64,000 bases of DNA from Chroococcidiopsis sp. CCMEE 29 (GTDB lineage Bacteria > Cyanobacteriota > Cyanobacteriia > Cyanobacteriales > Chroococcidiopsidaceae): the NCBI RefSeq assembly GCF_023558375.1, contig NZ_CP083761.1:1-64000 (forward strand), in the 5' to 3' direction. Each line of letters opens with the position of its first letter. Within the stretch, counting starts at the first letter, position 1. Below are positions 43,890 through 52,996 of the stretch, piece by piece. The position numbers and the translations under genes were made by a program. A model generated the notes under the pieces. It was not told where the DNA came from. It saw only the letters and a list, made by a program, of their open reading frames with translations, and searched no databases.

Positions 43890-45164
43890 CTAAAACTCAG
43901 GCACCTGTAGCTGTCGGATGACTCCGGCGTAATGGCGGGATATCGTCTCGGTACTAGTGCCGACCCATCTGCCTACTTGAGTTGGACTAACACCCATTTC
44001 TAGCGTCATTGTGATGAAGGTATGTCTGGTGTTGTACTGCGGACGGTAGCGTTCAACCTTACCTTCTTTAACGAGTTGCGTTACGATGCCAATCTTGCCC
44101 TTGGACTCATCGCCACTCCAAGCATTATGTAAGAACACAGCGGGATTAATAGGATTACCTATAGGGTTAGGAAATACTAATGAGTCTGGTTCTGGCTTAG
44201 ACGGACGGACTGACTGGAGTAAGGATTGCAGTTGTTGGTTGCAGGGGAACTTCCTAGACTTACCAGTTTTTGTACCTTTTCTCGTATTCTTGCTGATGAC
44301 GCTGCTGAAGGTGATTAGAGTACAGCCCTGGTTAACGTCTCCCCAACGTAACCCCACAGCTTCGCTAGTGCGACAACCAGTCCAGAACAAGAACTTCACG
44401 AATGGCGTGTAGTGTTGGTAATGGGGATGTTCCTCAAAAGCTTGAATAATCGCGTCTCGTTCTGCTGGGGTGAACGGGTGAATAGAATCTTCTCTGGATG
44501 ACCTAATAACCCGTAAATCGCTAGCCATTCCTGAGAATGGGTTTTCCTTAATCAACTGAGACTTGACTGCCCAGTTACAGCAAGCGTTGAACTGAACCAG
44601 CAACTGTTTAGCTGTGGCAGCAGTCTTGTTACGCAGTAGGTAATCCCTAATCAGAATGGCATCTTGCAAGCGTTGTGTCGGCAGTTCTGCGATTGCGTTA
44701 CGGTAACGTAATTGGTAGTTGACCTTGAATGTGGTTTCAGCTACCTGTGACCTGCGATATTCAGAGTATTTGTCCCACAGTTCCAGTAAAGTAAGCCGTT
44801 GACTGGTAAGGATGGTTAGTTCTGGGCGTCGTGGCTGATAGGTTTTAAGGCTGAAGTCAAATACTCCTTTACGGATATCACTTTCAATCCGCATCGCCCG
44901 AGAGTACGCCTCGTGCCATCCTTCGTTGTCATCATCCAGGCGGGTGTAGACGTACTTCTGCTTACCTCCGAACAGCGTACGGGGCATCCTAAGCCGAAGC
45001 TTCCCTCGGTAGGATTCAACCCCAACCGTTCCGATTGCCCCTCTACGTGCCATGAAAGCTGCTTCTCTCTCCCTATCATCAGCATCATAAGAAGCGAACC
45101 TTGCCAGGTCTGCTTCCATCTGATATTCATCTAGTATTCGAGAGTTTTCAGCACTTTCAGGCAT
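43890..45164 (-). CDS. tyrosine integrase of the tRNA-Leu element
   Basis: 424 aa from the ATG at 45164; the longer frame to 45275 is the translated tRNA gene and is rejected. N-terminal arm/core-binding region about 90-240; catalytic domain with Arg in FLFWTGCRTSEAVGLRWGD, HTF in YNTRHTFITM, then GRWVGTSTETISRHYAG with the nucleophile Tyr. Lies 33 bases downstream of tRNA-Leu(CAA) on the same strand, the classical position for an integrase whose attB is the tRNA 3' end. It may be transcribed from the tRNA promoter. Confidence 0.92.
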   Translation of the reverse strand: MPESAENSRILDEYQMEADLARFASYDADDREREAAFMARRGAIGTVGVESYRGKLRLRMPRTLFGGKQKYVYTRLDDDNEGWHEAYSRAMRIESDIRKGVFDFSLKTYQPRRPELTILTSQRLTLLELWDKYSEYRRSQVAETTFKVNYQLRYRNAIAELPTQRLQDAILIRDYLLRNKTAATAKQLLVQFNACCNWAVKSQLIKENPFSGMASDLRVIRSSREDSIHPFTPAERDAIIQAFEEHPHYQHYTPFVKFLFWTGCRTSEAVGLRWGDVNQGCTLITFSSVISKNTRKGTKTGKSRKFPCNQQLQSLLQSVRPSKPEPDSLVFPNPIGNPINPAVFLHNAWSGDESKGKIGIVTQLVKEGKVERYRPQYNTRHTFITMTLEMGVSPTQVGRWVGTSTETISRHYAGVIRQLQVPEF

Positions 45165-45197
45165 CGTCCACAACCCCTGATTCTCTGTAAGCCTTAG

Positions 45198-45281
45198 TGG
45201 GCGGGGCGAGAATCGAACTCGCATACCATTGCTGGTGCCACATTTTGAGTGTGGTGCGTCTACCAGTTTCGCCACCCGCCC
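45198..45281 (-). tRNA. tRNA-Leu (CAA)
   Basis: 84 nt. Acceptor GGGCGGG/CCCGCCC, anticodon stem CCACA/UGUGG with loop CUCAAAA (anticodon CAA), a long variable arm (class II) and T loop GUUCGAUUC; discriminator A. The 3' end is the attachment site of the element. Its first 22 bases also encode the end of the M48 protease gene. Confidence 0.95.
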
Positions 45282-46135
45282 TTGGGTGCAACTTTATTAT
45301 TATAACCACTGCCGTGGTCTTGCAACAAGGACTGATACTCCCGGCTAGCTGCCCAACGGTCAATTTCTCGCGCTCGCAGTACTGGTACTGGATGAGTCAG
45401 TTGAGATGCCCTGGCTGATTTGAGCATTTCGCCTAGCTCTGTGTTACTAATATCATCGTAGGCTCGAGCCTGAGCGAGAAAGGCATCTAGGTTAAGTTGG
45501 GGTGCGAGAGTCGGTGAACCACCGGCTAGTTTCATCAATAGGGACATTATGACTTTGGGGTCTTGAGTTGCTAACAATGCGGCGCGATCGCATGTAAATT
45601 CAGCGCAGCGTACCCACTCTAAAAGTTGTGCTTGCAACGCTTGGGCAAGAAAACCTCCGAAATTAGGCAGCTGCCCAGCGGCTAACACAATTAAATTCAC
45701 CAGCGTTAGATAAACCCCGTGGTCACACTTGAGATGACCCAATTCATGGGCAATCACCGCTTGAATTTCCTCTGGTGTCAGCAACTCAATTAGCGAGGTG
45801 TGTAACACAATAAAGGGCTGTCTACCCCGCATAGCAAACGTATAGGCATTAGGAACCGGATGCTGATGTATATATAGTTGGGGTGGTTCCAGATCTAACG
45901 TCTGACAAGCTTCTAACAACAGCTGGTGGTACTGGGGCAGTTGTTTTTCCCCCACTAACACGCTCGCTGCAATATTTTCCACATAAAAAAACTGCTCCGC
46001 CAATTGCCCTAGCAGATTCCGCACAATCACGTCAATGCCAGGAATCTGCTTTAGAGCCTTTGTTGCCTCTAGGTCTAACGGATGGCGAAACTGGTCTGAT
46101 TTTAGACCAACCAGCTGAGTCTTGAAGAAGGACAT
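45260..46135 (-). CDS. M48-family zinc metallopeptidase
   Basis: 291 aa from the ATG at 46135. HExxH in VIAHELGHLKCDHG with the third ligand in AEFTCDRAALL. No strong N-terminal membrane segment; hydrophobic stretches near YLTLVNLIVLAAGQLP. An HtpX/Ste24-like protease for membrane or cytosolic protein turnover. The frame runs on into tRNA-Leu(CAA): the last codons (GGWRNW) and the TAG stop lie inside the tRNA 5' half. Confidence 0.88.
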   Translation of the reverse strand: MSFFKTQLVGLKSDQFRHPLDLEATKALKQIPGIDVIVRNLLGQLAEQFFYVENIAASVLVGEKQLPQYHQLLLEACQTLDLEPPQLYIHQHPVPNAYTFAMRGRQPFIVLHTSLIELLTPEEIQAVIAHELGHLKCDHGVYLTLVNLIVLAAGQLPNFGGFLAQALQAQLLEWVRCAEFTCDRAALLATQDPKVIMSLLMKLAGGSPTLAPQLNLDAFLAQARAYDDISNTELGEMLKSARASQLTHPVPVLRAREIDRWAASREYQSLLQDHGSGYNNKVAPKGGWRNW

Positions 46136-46313
46136 GCTACCAATTTTGGATTTTAGATTTTGGATTTTAGATTGAGAAACTCTTGCTGTCACGCACTTTG
46201 AGCACGACCCTTTGTAGCCTGACTAACCGAAAATGGTAGCGCTATTTTAGCTATGCTTGACTCTTAGCAACGCTGACGCAATCACCTCAAATGCCAGTAT
46301 AGCGAACTGACTA

Positions 46314-47708
46314 TTAATTCGACTGAGAAGTCAATAGGTCAGGATTACTGGCACGACCATCTGCGTCCACTGATGACTCTGGCACACGCTGTAGTTTAGC
46401 ACCCAGAGAAAGCAACTTCTCTTCTAGTTTTTCGTACCCCCGATCTAGGTGATGTAATCCTTGAATCGTTGTTTTTCCTTTTGCTGCCAACGCCGCCAAC
46501 ACCAACGCTGCCGATGCCCGTAAGTCCGTTGCAACGACGGGCGCACCCGTCAACATTGGCACTCCCCGCACGATCGCATTGTTTCCTTTAACGCGAATAT
46601 CTGCCCCCATGCGATTCAATTCTGCCACGTGACGCAATCGGTTCTCAAACACTGTTTCAGTAATCAAACTGTCGCCTTCACTCAGTGCCAGTAAAGCCAT
46701 GAATTGCGCTTGCATATCTGTGGGAAAACCGGGATAAGGCAGCGTTTCAATATCTGTTGCCATTATGCTTTGCCCTGGAATAATGCGTAATTGGTTGGCT
46801 GCTTCCACAACAACTTGCACCCCAACCTCGCGCAGTTTGGCAATGACTGCTGTGAGATGATCGGGCACTACCGACAATAAACTCAGTTCTGAGTGCGTGA
46901 TTGCCCCAGCTACCAAATACGTCCCAGCCTCAACTCGATCCGGAATAATCGAATAGTCCGTAGAGTGTAACCTGGTAACACCTGAGATAGTAATTGTATT
47001 AGTTCCGGCACCCCGAATCCGCGCACCCATTGAATTACAGAAATTCGCCAAATCCATAACTTCTGGTTCTTGCGCAGCGTTTTCTATCGTCGTTTCACCC
47101 TCTGCCAAGGTTGCCGCCATCATCAATGTTTCCGTCGCACCAACACTGGGGTAACTCAGGTAGATTTCTGCCCCCTTTAACTTGCGGTTTTTGCCAGTGA
47201 CATAAGCATTAACCATGCCATGCTCAATCTGGACATCAGCCCCCATTGCTTGCAAACCCCGAACATGAAGCTCAACTGGTCTGGCTCCAATCGTACAACC
47301 CCCTGGAAGTGGGATCTGGGCAACACCTAGTCGTGCCAGTAAGGGACCAATGACAAAAAAACTTGCCCTAAGTTGACTAACTAGTTCGTAGGGAGCCTGT
47401 GATTGTCTAATTCCACTAGCATTAATGTCTAAGATATCGCCATTTTGGTCTAGCTTTACGCCTAATGCCAATAAAATTTGTCCCATCCGGGTTACATCAA
47501 CCAGGGAGGGAACATTGCGGATTCGACAGTCCTCAGGACAGAGTAAAGACCCCGCTATAATTGCCAGTGCAGAATTCTTTGCTCCGCTAATTTTCACGTG
47601 ACCTTGTAAAGGATAACCACCCCAAATTTGTAGGACTGAGGAGTCTGCATCCGGTGATGTTTGGGGGTTTATGAAGCCGCGAGAGGTAGTAATAGCTCTA
47701 TCCTCCAA
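46314..47708 (-). CDS. murA: UDP-N-acetylglucosamine 1-carboxyvinyltransferase
   Basis: First committed step of peptidoglycan synthesis: enolpyruvyl transfer to UDP-GlcNAc, cytoplasmic. Seen: [19 protein letters not shown], the fosfomycin-target loop [15 protein letters not shown] with the active Cys, and [18 protein letters not shown]-synthase-like inverted alpha/beta barrel. 464 aa with an N-terminal extension of about 25 residues. Confidence 0.95.
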   Translation of the reverse strand: MEDRAITTSRGFINPQTSPDADSSVLQIWGGYPLQGHVKISGAKNSALAIIAGSLLCPEDCRIRNVPSLVDVTRMGQILLALGVKLDQNGDILDINASGIRQSQAPYELVSQLRASFFVIGPLLARLGVAQIPLPGGCTIGARPVELHVRGLQAMGADVQIEHGMVNAYVTGKNRKLKGAEIYLSYPSVGATETLMMAATLAEGETTIENAAQEPEVMDLANFCNSMGARIRGAGTNTITISGVTRLHSTDYSIIPDRVEAGTYLVAGAITHSELSLLSVVPDHLTAVIAKLREVGVQVVVEAANQLRIIPGQSIMATDIETLPYPGFPTDMQAQFMALLALSEGDSLITETVFENRLRHVAELNRMGADIRVKGNNAIVRGVPMLTGAPVVATDLRASAALVLAALAAKGKTTIQGLHHLDRGYEKLEEKLLSLGAKLQRVPESSVDADGRASNPDLLTSQSN

Positions 47709-47997
47709 AGTTAATCAGAACTTTTACAGGTTGGAAGTTGGTCTTGATTCTACATTGACACTTGCCATAGTTAAAACTAGTGAATTTTCTCATTTTGTTC
47801 TCACTAACTTTCTTGACTATTCAGTATTTATACAGTTGTCACCACTGTAAATATCTGGTTCGGATAGTATTTAACTAGAGATAGCGGACAGTATCAAGTC
47901 TACAAGGGTAGATGTTAAGCTACCGTTTACGGTTAAGCAAGCTACAAATGGCTAAGCTGTTAAACACCTAATTTGCCTGTTAGGGCAGAGCAAGGGG

Positions 47998-48074
47998 AGC
48001 AGGGGAACTCGGGGTCCCCACGTTAGCGAAGCGGGGCGAAGCCCAGTGGGGATTAGGGGCAGCAGGGGGAGAAA
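47998..48074. repeat. 77-bp dispersed repeat, copy 1
   Basis: Identical, in inverse orientation, to 53006-53082. Internal hairpin GTCCCCAC ... GTGGGGA around AGCGAAGCGGGGCGAAGC. Lies in the otherwise gene-free 47709-48197 interval, together with TCCAAAA-type heptamers at 48080-48103. Confidence 0.9.
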
Positions 48075-48197
48075 ATTCAATCCAAAATCTAAAATCCAAA
48101 ATTGCTAGCTTCCTGCTGGCAGTGTTTAGCGTACAAATTGTTGACATCAATAAAAAATTGAGCAATGATTAGAAATTGCGCCTACGATATAAATGAC

Positions 48198-48280
48198 GCG
48201 GAACTGGCGGAATTGGCAGACGCGCTAGATTCAGGTTCTAGTGCCCACAAGGCTTCCGGGTTCAAGTCCCGGGTTCCGCA
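48198..48280 (+). tRNA. tRNA-Leu (CAG)
   Basis: 83 nt. Acceptor GCGGAAC/GTTCCGC, anticodon stem CUAGA/UCUAG with loop UUCAGGU (anticodon CAG), class II variable arm, T loop GTTCAAGTC; discriminator A. CCA not encoded. Sits 34 bases before the methyltransferase gene. Confidence 0.95.
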
Positions 48281-48314
48281 TTTGAATTTTGGATTTAATG
48301 TAAAATCCAGAATC

Positions 48315-49103
48315 ATGTTGACAAGTTTACAGAACCCCCTGGTAAAGCAAATCCGTAAACTGCATGCTTCTAAGCAGCGGCGGGAGCAAGGTGTGTTTTT
48401 AATAGAAGGAACGCACCTACTAGAAGAAGCTTGTGCAGTAGATTACCCGCTAATAACTGTATGTTTTACCCCCGAATGGCAGTTACAACATCAGCAACTT
48501 TGGCAGCAAACCATTCAGCGGGCTGAACGGGCAGAAATTGTTAGTCCAGAGGTTTTAAAGGCGATCGCCACTACAGTGCAACCGGATGGTGTGGTGGCGA
48601 CGGCAAGACGGAATTATCGCCAGCGGGAAGTGCTCTTTACTGGCTTGGGGCTAGCTTTAGAAACAGTGCAAGATCCTGGGAATTTAGGGACTATCATTCG
48701 TACCGCTGCTGCTGCTGGCGCATCTGGGTTGTGGTTAAGTGAGGATAGTGTGGATCTGGATAACCCAAAAGTTTTACGTGCTTCAGCTGGGCAGTGGTTC
48801 CGATTACCAATGGCAGTTAGTGCAGAGTTAAAAGTAGCTGTGCGTGAGTGCCAGCAAGCAGGAATGCAAGTGGTGGCAACATTACCCACAGCCGAATTGA
48901 CATATTGGGAGGTAGATTGGCGGCGTCCTAGTTTGATTTTGCTGGGGAATGAAGGAGCTGGGTTATCGGCAGAGTTAGCAGCGATGGCTGATTTGCAAGT
49001 CAGGATTCCTCTCTGTTTAGGGGTAGAGTCTTTGAATGTGGCAATCGCGGCTGCTTTGATGTTGTATGAGGCTCAACGGCAAAAGAGTTGTGTGAGGAGT
49101 TAA
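48315..49103 (+). CDS. TrmH/SpoU-family RNA 2'-O-methyltransferase
   Basis: SAM-dependent SPOUT methyltransferase for rRNA or tRNA. 262 aa from the ATG at 48315 (the longer frame begins in the tRNA). N-terminal substrate-binding part: NPLVKQIRKLHASKQRREQG. Knot motifs: ETVQDPGNLGTIIRTAAAAG, LLGNEGAGLSAEL and GVESLNVAIAAALMLYEAQR. Target not predictable. Confidence 0.92.
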   Translation: MLTSLQNPLVKQIRKLHASKQRREQGVFLIEGTHLLEEACAVDYPLITVCFTPEWQLQHQQLWQQTIQRAERAEIVSPEVLKAIATTVQPDGVVATARRNYRQREVLFTGLGLALETVQDPGNLGTIIRTAAAAGASGLWLSEDSVDLDNPKVLRASAGQWFRLPMAVSAELKVAVRECQQAGMQVVATLPTAELTYWEVDWRRPSLILLGNEGAGLSAELAAMADLQVRIPLCLGVESLNVAIAAALMLYEAQRQKSCVRS

Positions 49104-49133
49104 CGAACCGCAGAGGCTCACAGAGGAGAATAC

Positions 49134-49757
49134 TCACTGCTGTGGTGATTTAAGCTGCTCCAAAATTTCTTCAATGTGCTCGACACCCTCAGTGTTTTTT
49201 TGCGCTAAGTACAACTCTTTAGCTTTTTGTAGAGATGTAACCGCTTCTGGTAATCTGCCTTGACTCCAGAAAGCAACTCCTAAGTTTTGATAAGAAGTTG
49301 GTTCGTCAGGCTTGATTTGAATAGCTTGATTGAATGCTGCAACTGCCTGTGGAAATTTTCCTTGACTACCAAGGGCAATCCCTAAATTATTATAAGTTTC
49401 AACATTGCTGGGATTGATCGCAAGCGCTTGATTGAAGGCGGCAGCTGCTTCTGAAAACTTATTTTGACTGCCAAGAGCAAGCCCTAGATTATTGTGGGCA
49501 TTCTCATAGCTAGGATAAATGTTGATAGCTTGTTTGAATGCTGCGATCGCTTGCGCCAATCTCCCCTCCTCAGCTAGCTCTACTCCCCTGTTATTGTGAG
49601 CTTCTGCCTGACGCAACTTCATGGTAGAAGACTCTTGATTCTCCAACTGTACTAGTGTTGCCTCAAGGGAATAACTTGGCAGAATACCTAGCGTGAGGAA
49701 GCTGGCTGTTATAAGTGTGAGCCAAAGCTGTGATGGCACCTGAAGCGTTTTCATCAT
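49134..49757 (-). CDS. TPR-repeat protein, secreted
   Basis: 207 aa. Signal peptide (LWLTLITASFLTLGILPSYS), then four tetratricopeptide repeats at about 51-186, such as HNNRGVELAEEGRLAQAIAA and YNNLGIALGSQGKFPQAVAA. Probably a periplasmic interaction scaffold. No lipobox seen. Confidence 0.8.
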   Translation of the reverse strand: MMKTLQVPSQLWLTLITASFLTLGILPSYSLEATLVQLENQESSTMKLRQAEAHNNRGVELAEEGRLAQAIAAFKQAINIYPSYENAHNNLGLALGSQNKFSEAAAAFNQALAINPSNVETYNNLGIALGSQGKFPQAVAAFNQAIQIKPDEPTSYQNLGVAFWSQGRLPEAVTSLQKAKELYLAQKNTEGVEHIEEILEQLKSPQQ

Positions 49758-49959
49758 GGTTTAGTAAGACACAATCTACGAGTTGTTGCTTGAGAAGAAG
49801 TTGCTTCCTTTCTGTTCTAACTCAGATTGAGTTTTAGCAACCAGCCGATATGCTAGTTCAAGTTGGAGATCCTGCTGAAGAGGGGCGAGGGGATTCGGAG
49901 CAATTAACGGGGCTAGATTTTTTCCCTCGCTCCTCGTCCCTCGCCCCTTTTTGGTGAAT

Positions 49960-50616
49960 TTATACCTTATTTGACTGGGGCTTTTCTGGTGCCACACCAT
50001 TAGCGTAGGCTGTTTTCCCGTTTTTGCTGCTGGTGTGTCCATTGCCGTTCCGGGGTTGAATCACACCATAACCGCCATGATTGCGCTCGTAAATCACGTT
50101 AATTTCGCCGGTTTCGGCGTTGCGGAACATATAAAAGTCATGTCCCACTAACTGCAATTGTTCTAAAGCTTCTGCCATTGTCATCGGTGGCATGGCAAAG
50201 TATTTAGTGCGGACAACTTCGCTAGGCAGTTCCGGGGTACGATCGCCGATTAGATCCTGTACTACAGGCTGTTCAGTTGCCTCGGCACTTGTCTTAGGTG
50301 GAATTTGATTCTTTTTGTCTTGAAGTCTTTCTTTGTACTTGCGCAGTTGACGAGCAATCTTATCAGCTACCAAGTCTATGCTGGCGTATAGGTTCTCGCT
50401 ACTCTCCTCGGCACGGATAACAGTTCCGTTGGCGTAGATCGTCACTTCAGCCGCTTGTTTGGTATTTATTCGGGGATTGCGGGCTACTGACAAATGTACA
50501 TCTACCTCAGTTGTCAGGTTCTGAAAGTGATTCACCGCCTTTTCAATCTTCTGATGCACATACTCACGAATAGCATCAGTGATTTCAATATTTTTGCCGT
50601 GGATAACAAGCTTCAT
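49960..50616 (-). CDS. hpf: ribosome hibernation-promoting factor, long form (LrtA)
   Basis: 218 aa from [20 protein letters not shown] at 50616. N-terminal HPF/RaiA domain binds the 30S subunit; C-terminal domain ([20 protein letters not shown] and [16 protein letters not shown]) mediates 100S dimer formation. In cyanobacteria this is the light-repressed gene lrtA. The upstream 500-base gap suggests a long leader. Confidence 0.93.
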   Translation of the reverse strand: MKLVIHGKNIEITDAIREYVHQKIEKAVNHFQNLTTEVDVHLSVARNPRINTKQAAEVTIYANGTVIRAEESSENLYASIDLVADKIARQLRKYKERLQDKKNQIPPKTSAEATEQPVVQDLIGDRTPELPSEVVRTKYFAMPPMTMAEALEQLQLVGHDFYMFRNAETGEINVIYERNHGGYGVIQPRNGNGHTSSKNGKTAYANGVAPEKPQSNKV

Positions 50617-51126
50617 ATTCAATTCTCCCACTGGTAGATTCCCATCCAAATCTCTATTTTTGGGTGAAACGGAAAGCAAAAGCTAAATCGCTGTCCCAAG
50701 AAACAAACGTCGCTCGGTTTTTATCTACTAAAGTGCCTTACTTGGTGTATATCTTTAGCACTCAAGTACAACCAGAATTCATTGCGACTTTTTACCACAC
50801 GCCGCCTTTTAATTACACTTTTACCTGCTATGATTGACCAGATACTACTATCCTCAAGCAGAGGATTTGCTTGGATCTAGTCCATCCGATATTTAGTGTT
50901 GCAGATATGGCTGGTGGTTTGCATTCAACCTCCCAATTTGGAGCGCGTAGTTAGAAGAGGCTTCCTCCCTGCAAACTTGAGATCACACATTCAAACTAGC
51001 ATTTTGTAGTCTGGAAAACGGACTCATTTGAATTCTCTTCAACATCCTTTGCATTCCTTGACATTTCTTGATTTTATTTTTCAGGATTTAAATACAATTT
51101 GACCGAAATTACGCTTGATTTTTAGC
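50617..51126. other. divergent control region between hpf and lipB
   Basis: 510 bases without a gene. Probably long 5' leader of hpf/lrtA, whose homologue is known for a long light-regulated leader, plus the lipB promoter. No motif identified with confidence. Confidence 0.4.
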
Positions 51127-51879
51127 ATGATTGTGAGTAGTCAGACATCATTACAAGACCTAGCCCAGCAACAATGCCACCAATGCTGGCTATATAACCA
51201 GGGTCTAGTATCTTACCCGATTGCCTGGAATTGGCAGCGATCACTGTTGCAAGAGCGGATCGACAACCCCAGTCTTGACGATCTCTTAATCCTGCTAGAA
51301 CATCCGCCTGTTTACACCCTTGGGCAAGGAGCTAGCACAGAATTTCTGAGATTTGAGCTTGACAAAAATGCGTTTGAAGTATACAGAGTAGAGCGAGGTG
51401 GTGAGGTGACTTATCATTGCCCCGGCCAGTTGGTAGGCTACCCAATTCTGAATCTGCAATATTACCGCAAAGACTTGCACTGGTATTTACGGCAGCTAGA
51501 AGAAGTGTTAATTAAGGTATTGGCTGTTTATGGGTTAAAGGGCGAGCGCCATCCGGGCTTAACGGGTGTTTGGCTAGAAGGAGTGAAAGTGGCAGCAATC
51601 GGCATTAAAGTGAGCCGCTGGATTACAATGCACGGCTTCTCCTTAAATGTTTGTCCCGACATGACGGGATTTCAGCAGATCGTCCCTTGTGGGATTTCTG
51701 ATAAGCAGGTTGGCAGCTTAGCTCAATGGGTTCCAGAAATTAACTTAGAGCAGGTACGCTTGCAAGTGGCGATGACATTTGCTGAAGTGTTCGGGGTTAA
51801 ATTAGTAGAGCCAGATTCTTGCCTGCTATTGCGCTCAGGCAATCTTCTCACATCTCATCCACCGCGATACAACCCATAA
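51127..51879 (+). CDS. lipB: octanoyl-[acyl carrier protein]:protein N-octanoyltransferase
   Basis: Transfers octanoate from ACP to lipoyl domains in lipoate synthesis. Seen: [39 protein letters not shown] with the catalytic Lys and IVPCGI with the catalytic Cys. 250 aa from the ATG at 51127, a TTG being 12 bases upstream. Its 3' end adjoins or overlaps the ABC operon. Confidence 0.95.
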   Translation: MIVSSQTSLQDLAQQQCHQCWLYNQGLVSYPIAWNWQRSLLQERIDNPSLDDLLILLEHPPVYTLGQGASTEFLRFELDKNAFEVYRVERGGEVTYHCPGQLVGYPILNLQYYRKDLHWYLRQLEEVLIKVLAVYGLKGERHPGLTGVWLEGVKVAAIGIKVSRWITMHGFSLNVCPDMTGFQQIVPCGISDKQVGSLAQWVPEINLEQVRLQVAMTFAEVFGVKLVEPDSCLLLRSGNLLTSHPPRYNP

Positions 51880-51887
51880 AGCAACCA

Positions 51888-52976
51888 TTGAAAGACTCAA
51901 ACGACATTCAACTGCATAACGTTTTTAAGTTTTTCAACGGAGAGCCAGCTGTACACGGGATTGATTTGGTGATTCGCTCTGGAGAGTTTTTTAGTATTTT
52001 GGGTCCCTCTGGTTGTGGCAAGACAACGACATTACGCTTAATTGCTGGGTTTGAAAGAGCTGATGCTGGCAAGGTCTTGATCCAGGGTAAGTTAATGAAT
52101 CATGTTCCACCCTATCGACGACCCGTCAACACTGTGTTTCAAAGCTATGCTTTGTTTAACCACCTGAATGTTTGGGATAACATCGGTTTTGGACTAAGGC
52201 TGAAAAGGCTATCACTAGAGGAAATTCACAGCCGAGTAGAAGCAGCCCTAAAACTAGTCAAAATGGAGGGGTTGCGATCGCGCTTTCCAGCACAGTTGTC
52301 TGGCGGACAGCAGCAACGGGTGGCATTAGCACGAGCGCTAGTGAACCGTCCTGCTGTGGTATTACTAGATGAACCTTTGGGTGCACTCGATTTAAAACTG
52401 CGGAAGGAAATGCAGGTAGAGTTATCGAATTTGCACAAACAGCTGGGATTAACTTTTGTCTTGGTGACCCACGATCAGGAAGAGGCGCTGTCGTTGTCGG
52501 ATCGAATTGCGGTGATGCATCAGGGTAAAATTGAGCAAGTTGGCTCTCCGAAACAAATTTATGAGCAACCCCAGACAGCATTTGTTGCTGATTTTATCGG
52601 AGATACTAATTTATTTCTGGGTCAAATTGCAGCGTGTGATGGCTTAACCCTTCAGGTTGTGACGGCAACGGGATTGAAAATTATGGTGAAACGGGAGTGC
52701 AATCCTTTTTCTAGGTCATCAGAACCAGTGATGGTCAGTGTGCGACCGGAGAAAATTCAGCTAAGTCTTGATGCTCCCAGCATACAGGTGAACTGCTTTG
52801 AAGGACGGCTGCAGCACTTGATGTATTTGGGAACTCACGTACATTATTTCGTGGAATTGTTATCAGGCGATCGCTTAACTGTCTTGCAGCCCAACACAGG
52901 TAGCATATTGTCAGACTCTAATACAACCCTATACGTTTACTGGGCAGCTACAGATTGTCTAGCTTTGCCAGTTTAG
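51888..52976 (+). CDS. potA: ABC transporter ATP-binding protein (polyamine type)
   Basis: Energises a spermidine/putrescine-type importer. Walker A GPSGCGKTTT, Q-loop TVFQSYALF, signature LSGGQQQRVALARAL, Walker B VVLLDEPLGALD, switch His VTHD; C-terminal TOBE-like domain. No ATG lies near the start: TTG at 51888 is nine bases after lipB; an upstream TTG at 51819 would overlap lipB by 61 bases. First of three co-directional transport genes. Confidence 0.88.
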   Translation: MKDSNDIQLHNVFKFFNGEPAVHGIDLVIRSGEFFSILGPSGCGKTTTLRLIAGFERADAGKVLIQGKLMNHVPPYRRPVNTVFQSYALFNHLNVWDNIGFGLRLKRLSLEEIHSRVEAALKLVKMEGLRSRFPAQLSGGQQQRVALARALVNRPAVVLLDEPLGALDLKLRKEMQVELSNLHKQLGLTFVLVTHDQEEALSLSDRIAVMHQGKIEQVGSPKQIYEQPQTAFVADFIGDTNLFLGQIAACDGLTLQVVTATGLKIMVKRECNPFSRSSEPVMVSVRPEKIQLSLDAPSIQVNCFEGRLQHLMYLGTHVHYFVELLSGDRLTVLQPNTGSILSDSNTTLYVYWAATDCLALPV

Positions 52977-52996
52977 GAGTGGAGACAAAGCAAGCC

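Noticed and set aside
45165-45275. N-terminal extension of the integrase (MAKLVDAPHSKCGTSN...)
   Set aside because: It is the translated tRNA-Leu gene; the true start is the ATG at 45164.
48165-48314. N-terminal extension of the methyltransferase (MIRNCAYDIND...)
   Set aside because: It translates tRNA-Leu(CAG) and its flank; NPLVKQIRKL begins just after the ATG at 48315.
49085-49110. Yfr1-like word ACTCCTCACAC on the minus strand
   Set aside because: It lies in the end of the methyltransferase gene and lacks the flanking stem-loops and terminator of Yfr1; probably chance.
49776-50042. 88-aa minus-strand frame between the TPR gene and hpf
   Set aside because: It overlaps the hpf 3' end and runs through repeat-like GAGGGGCGAGG sequence; no motif. 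A short real peptide cannot be excluded.
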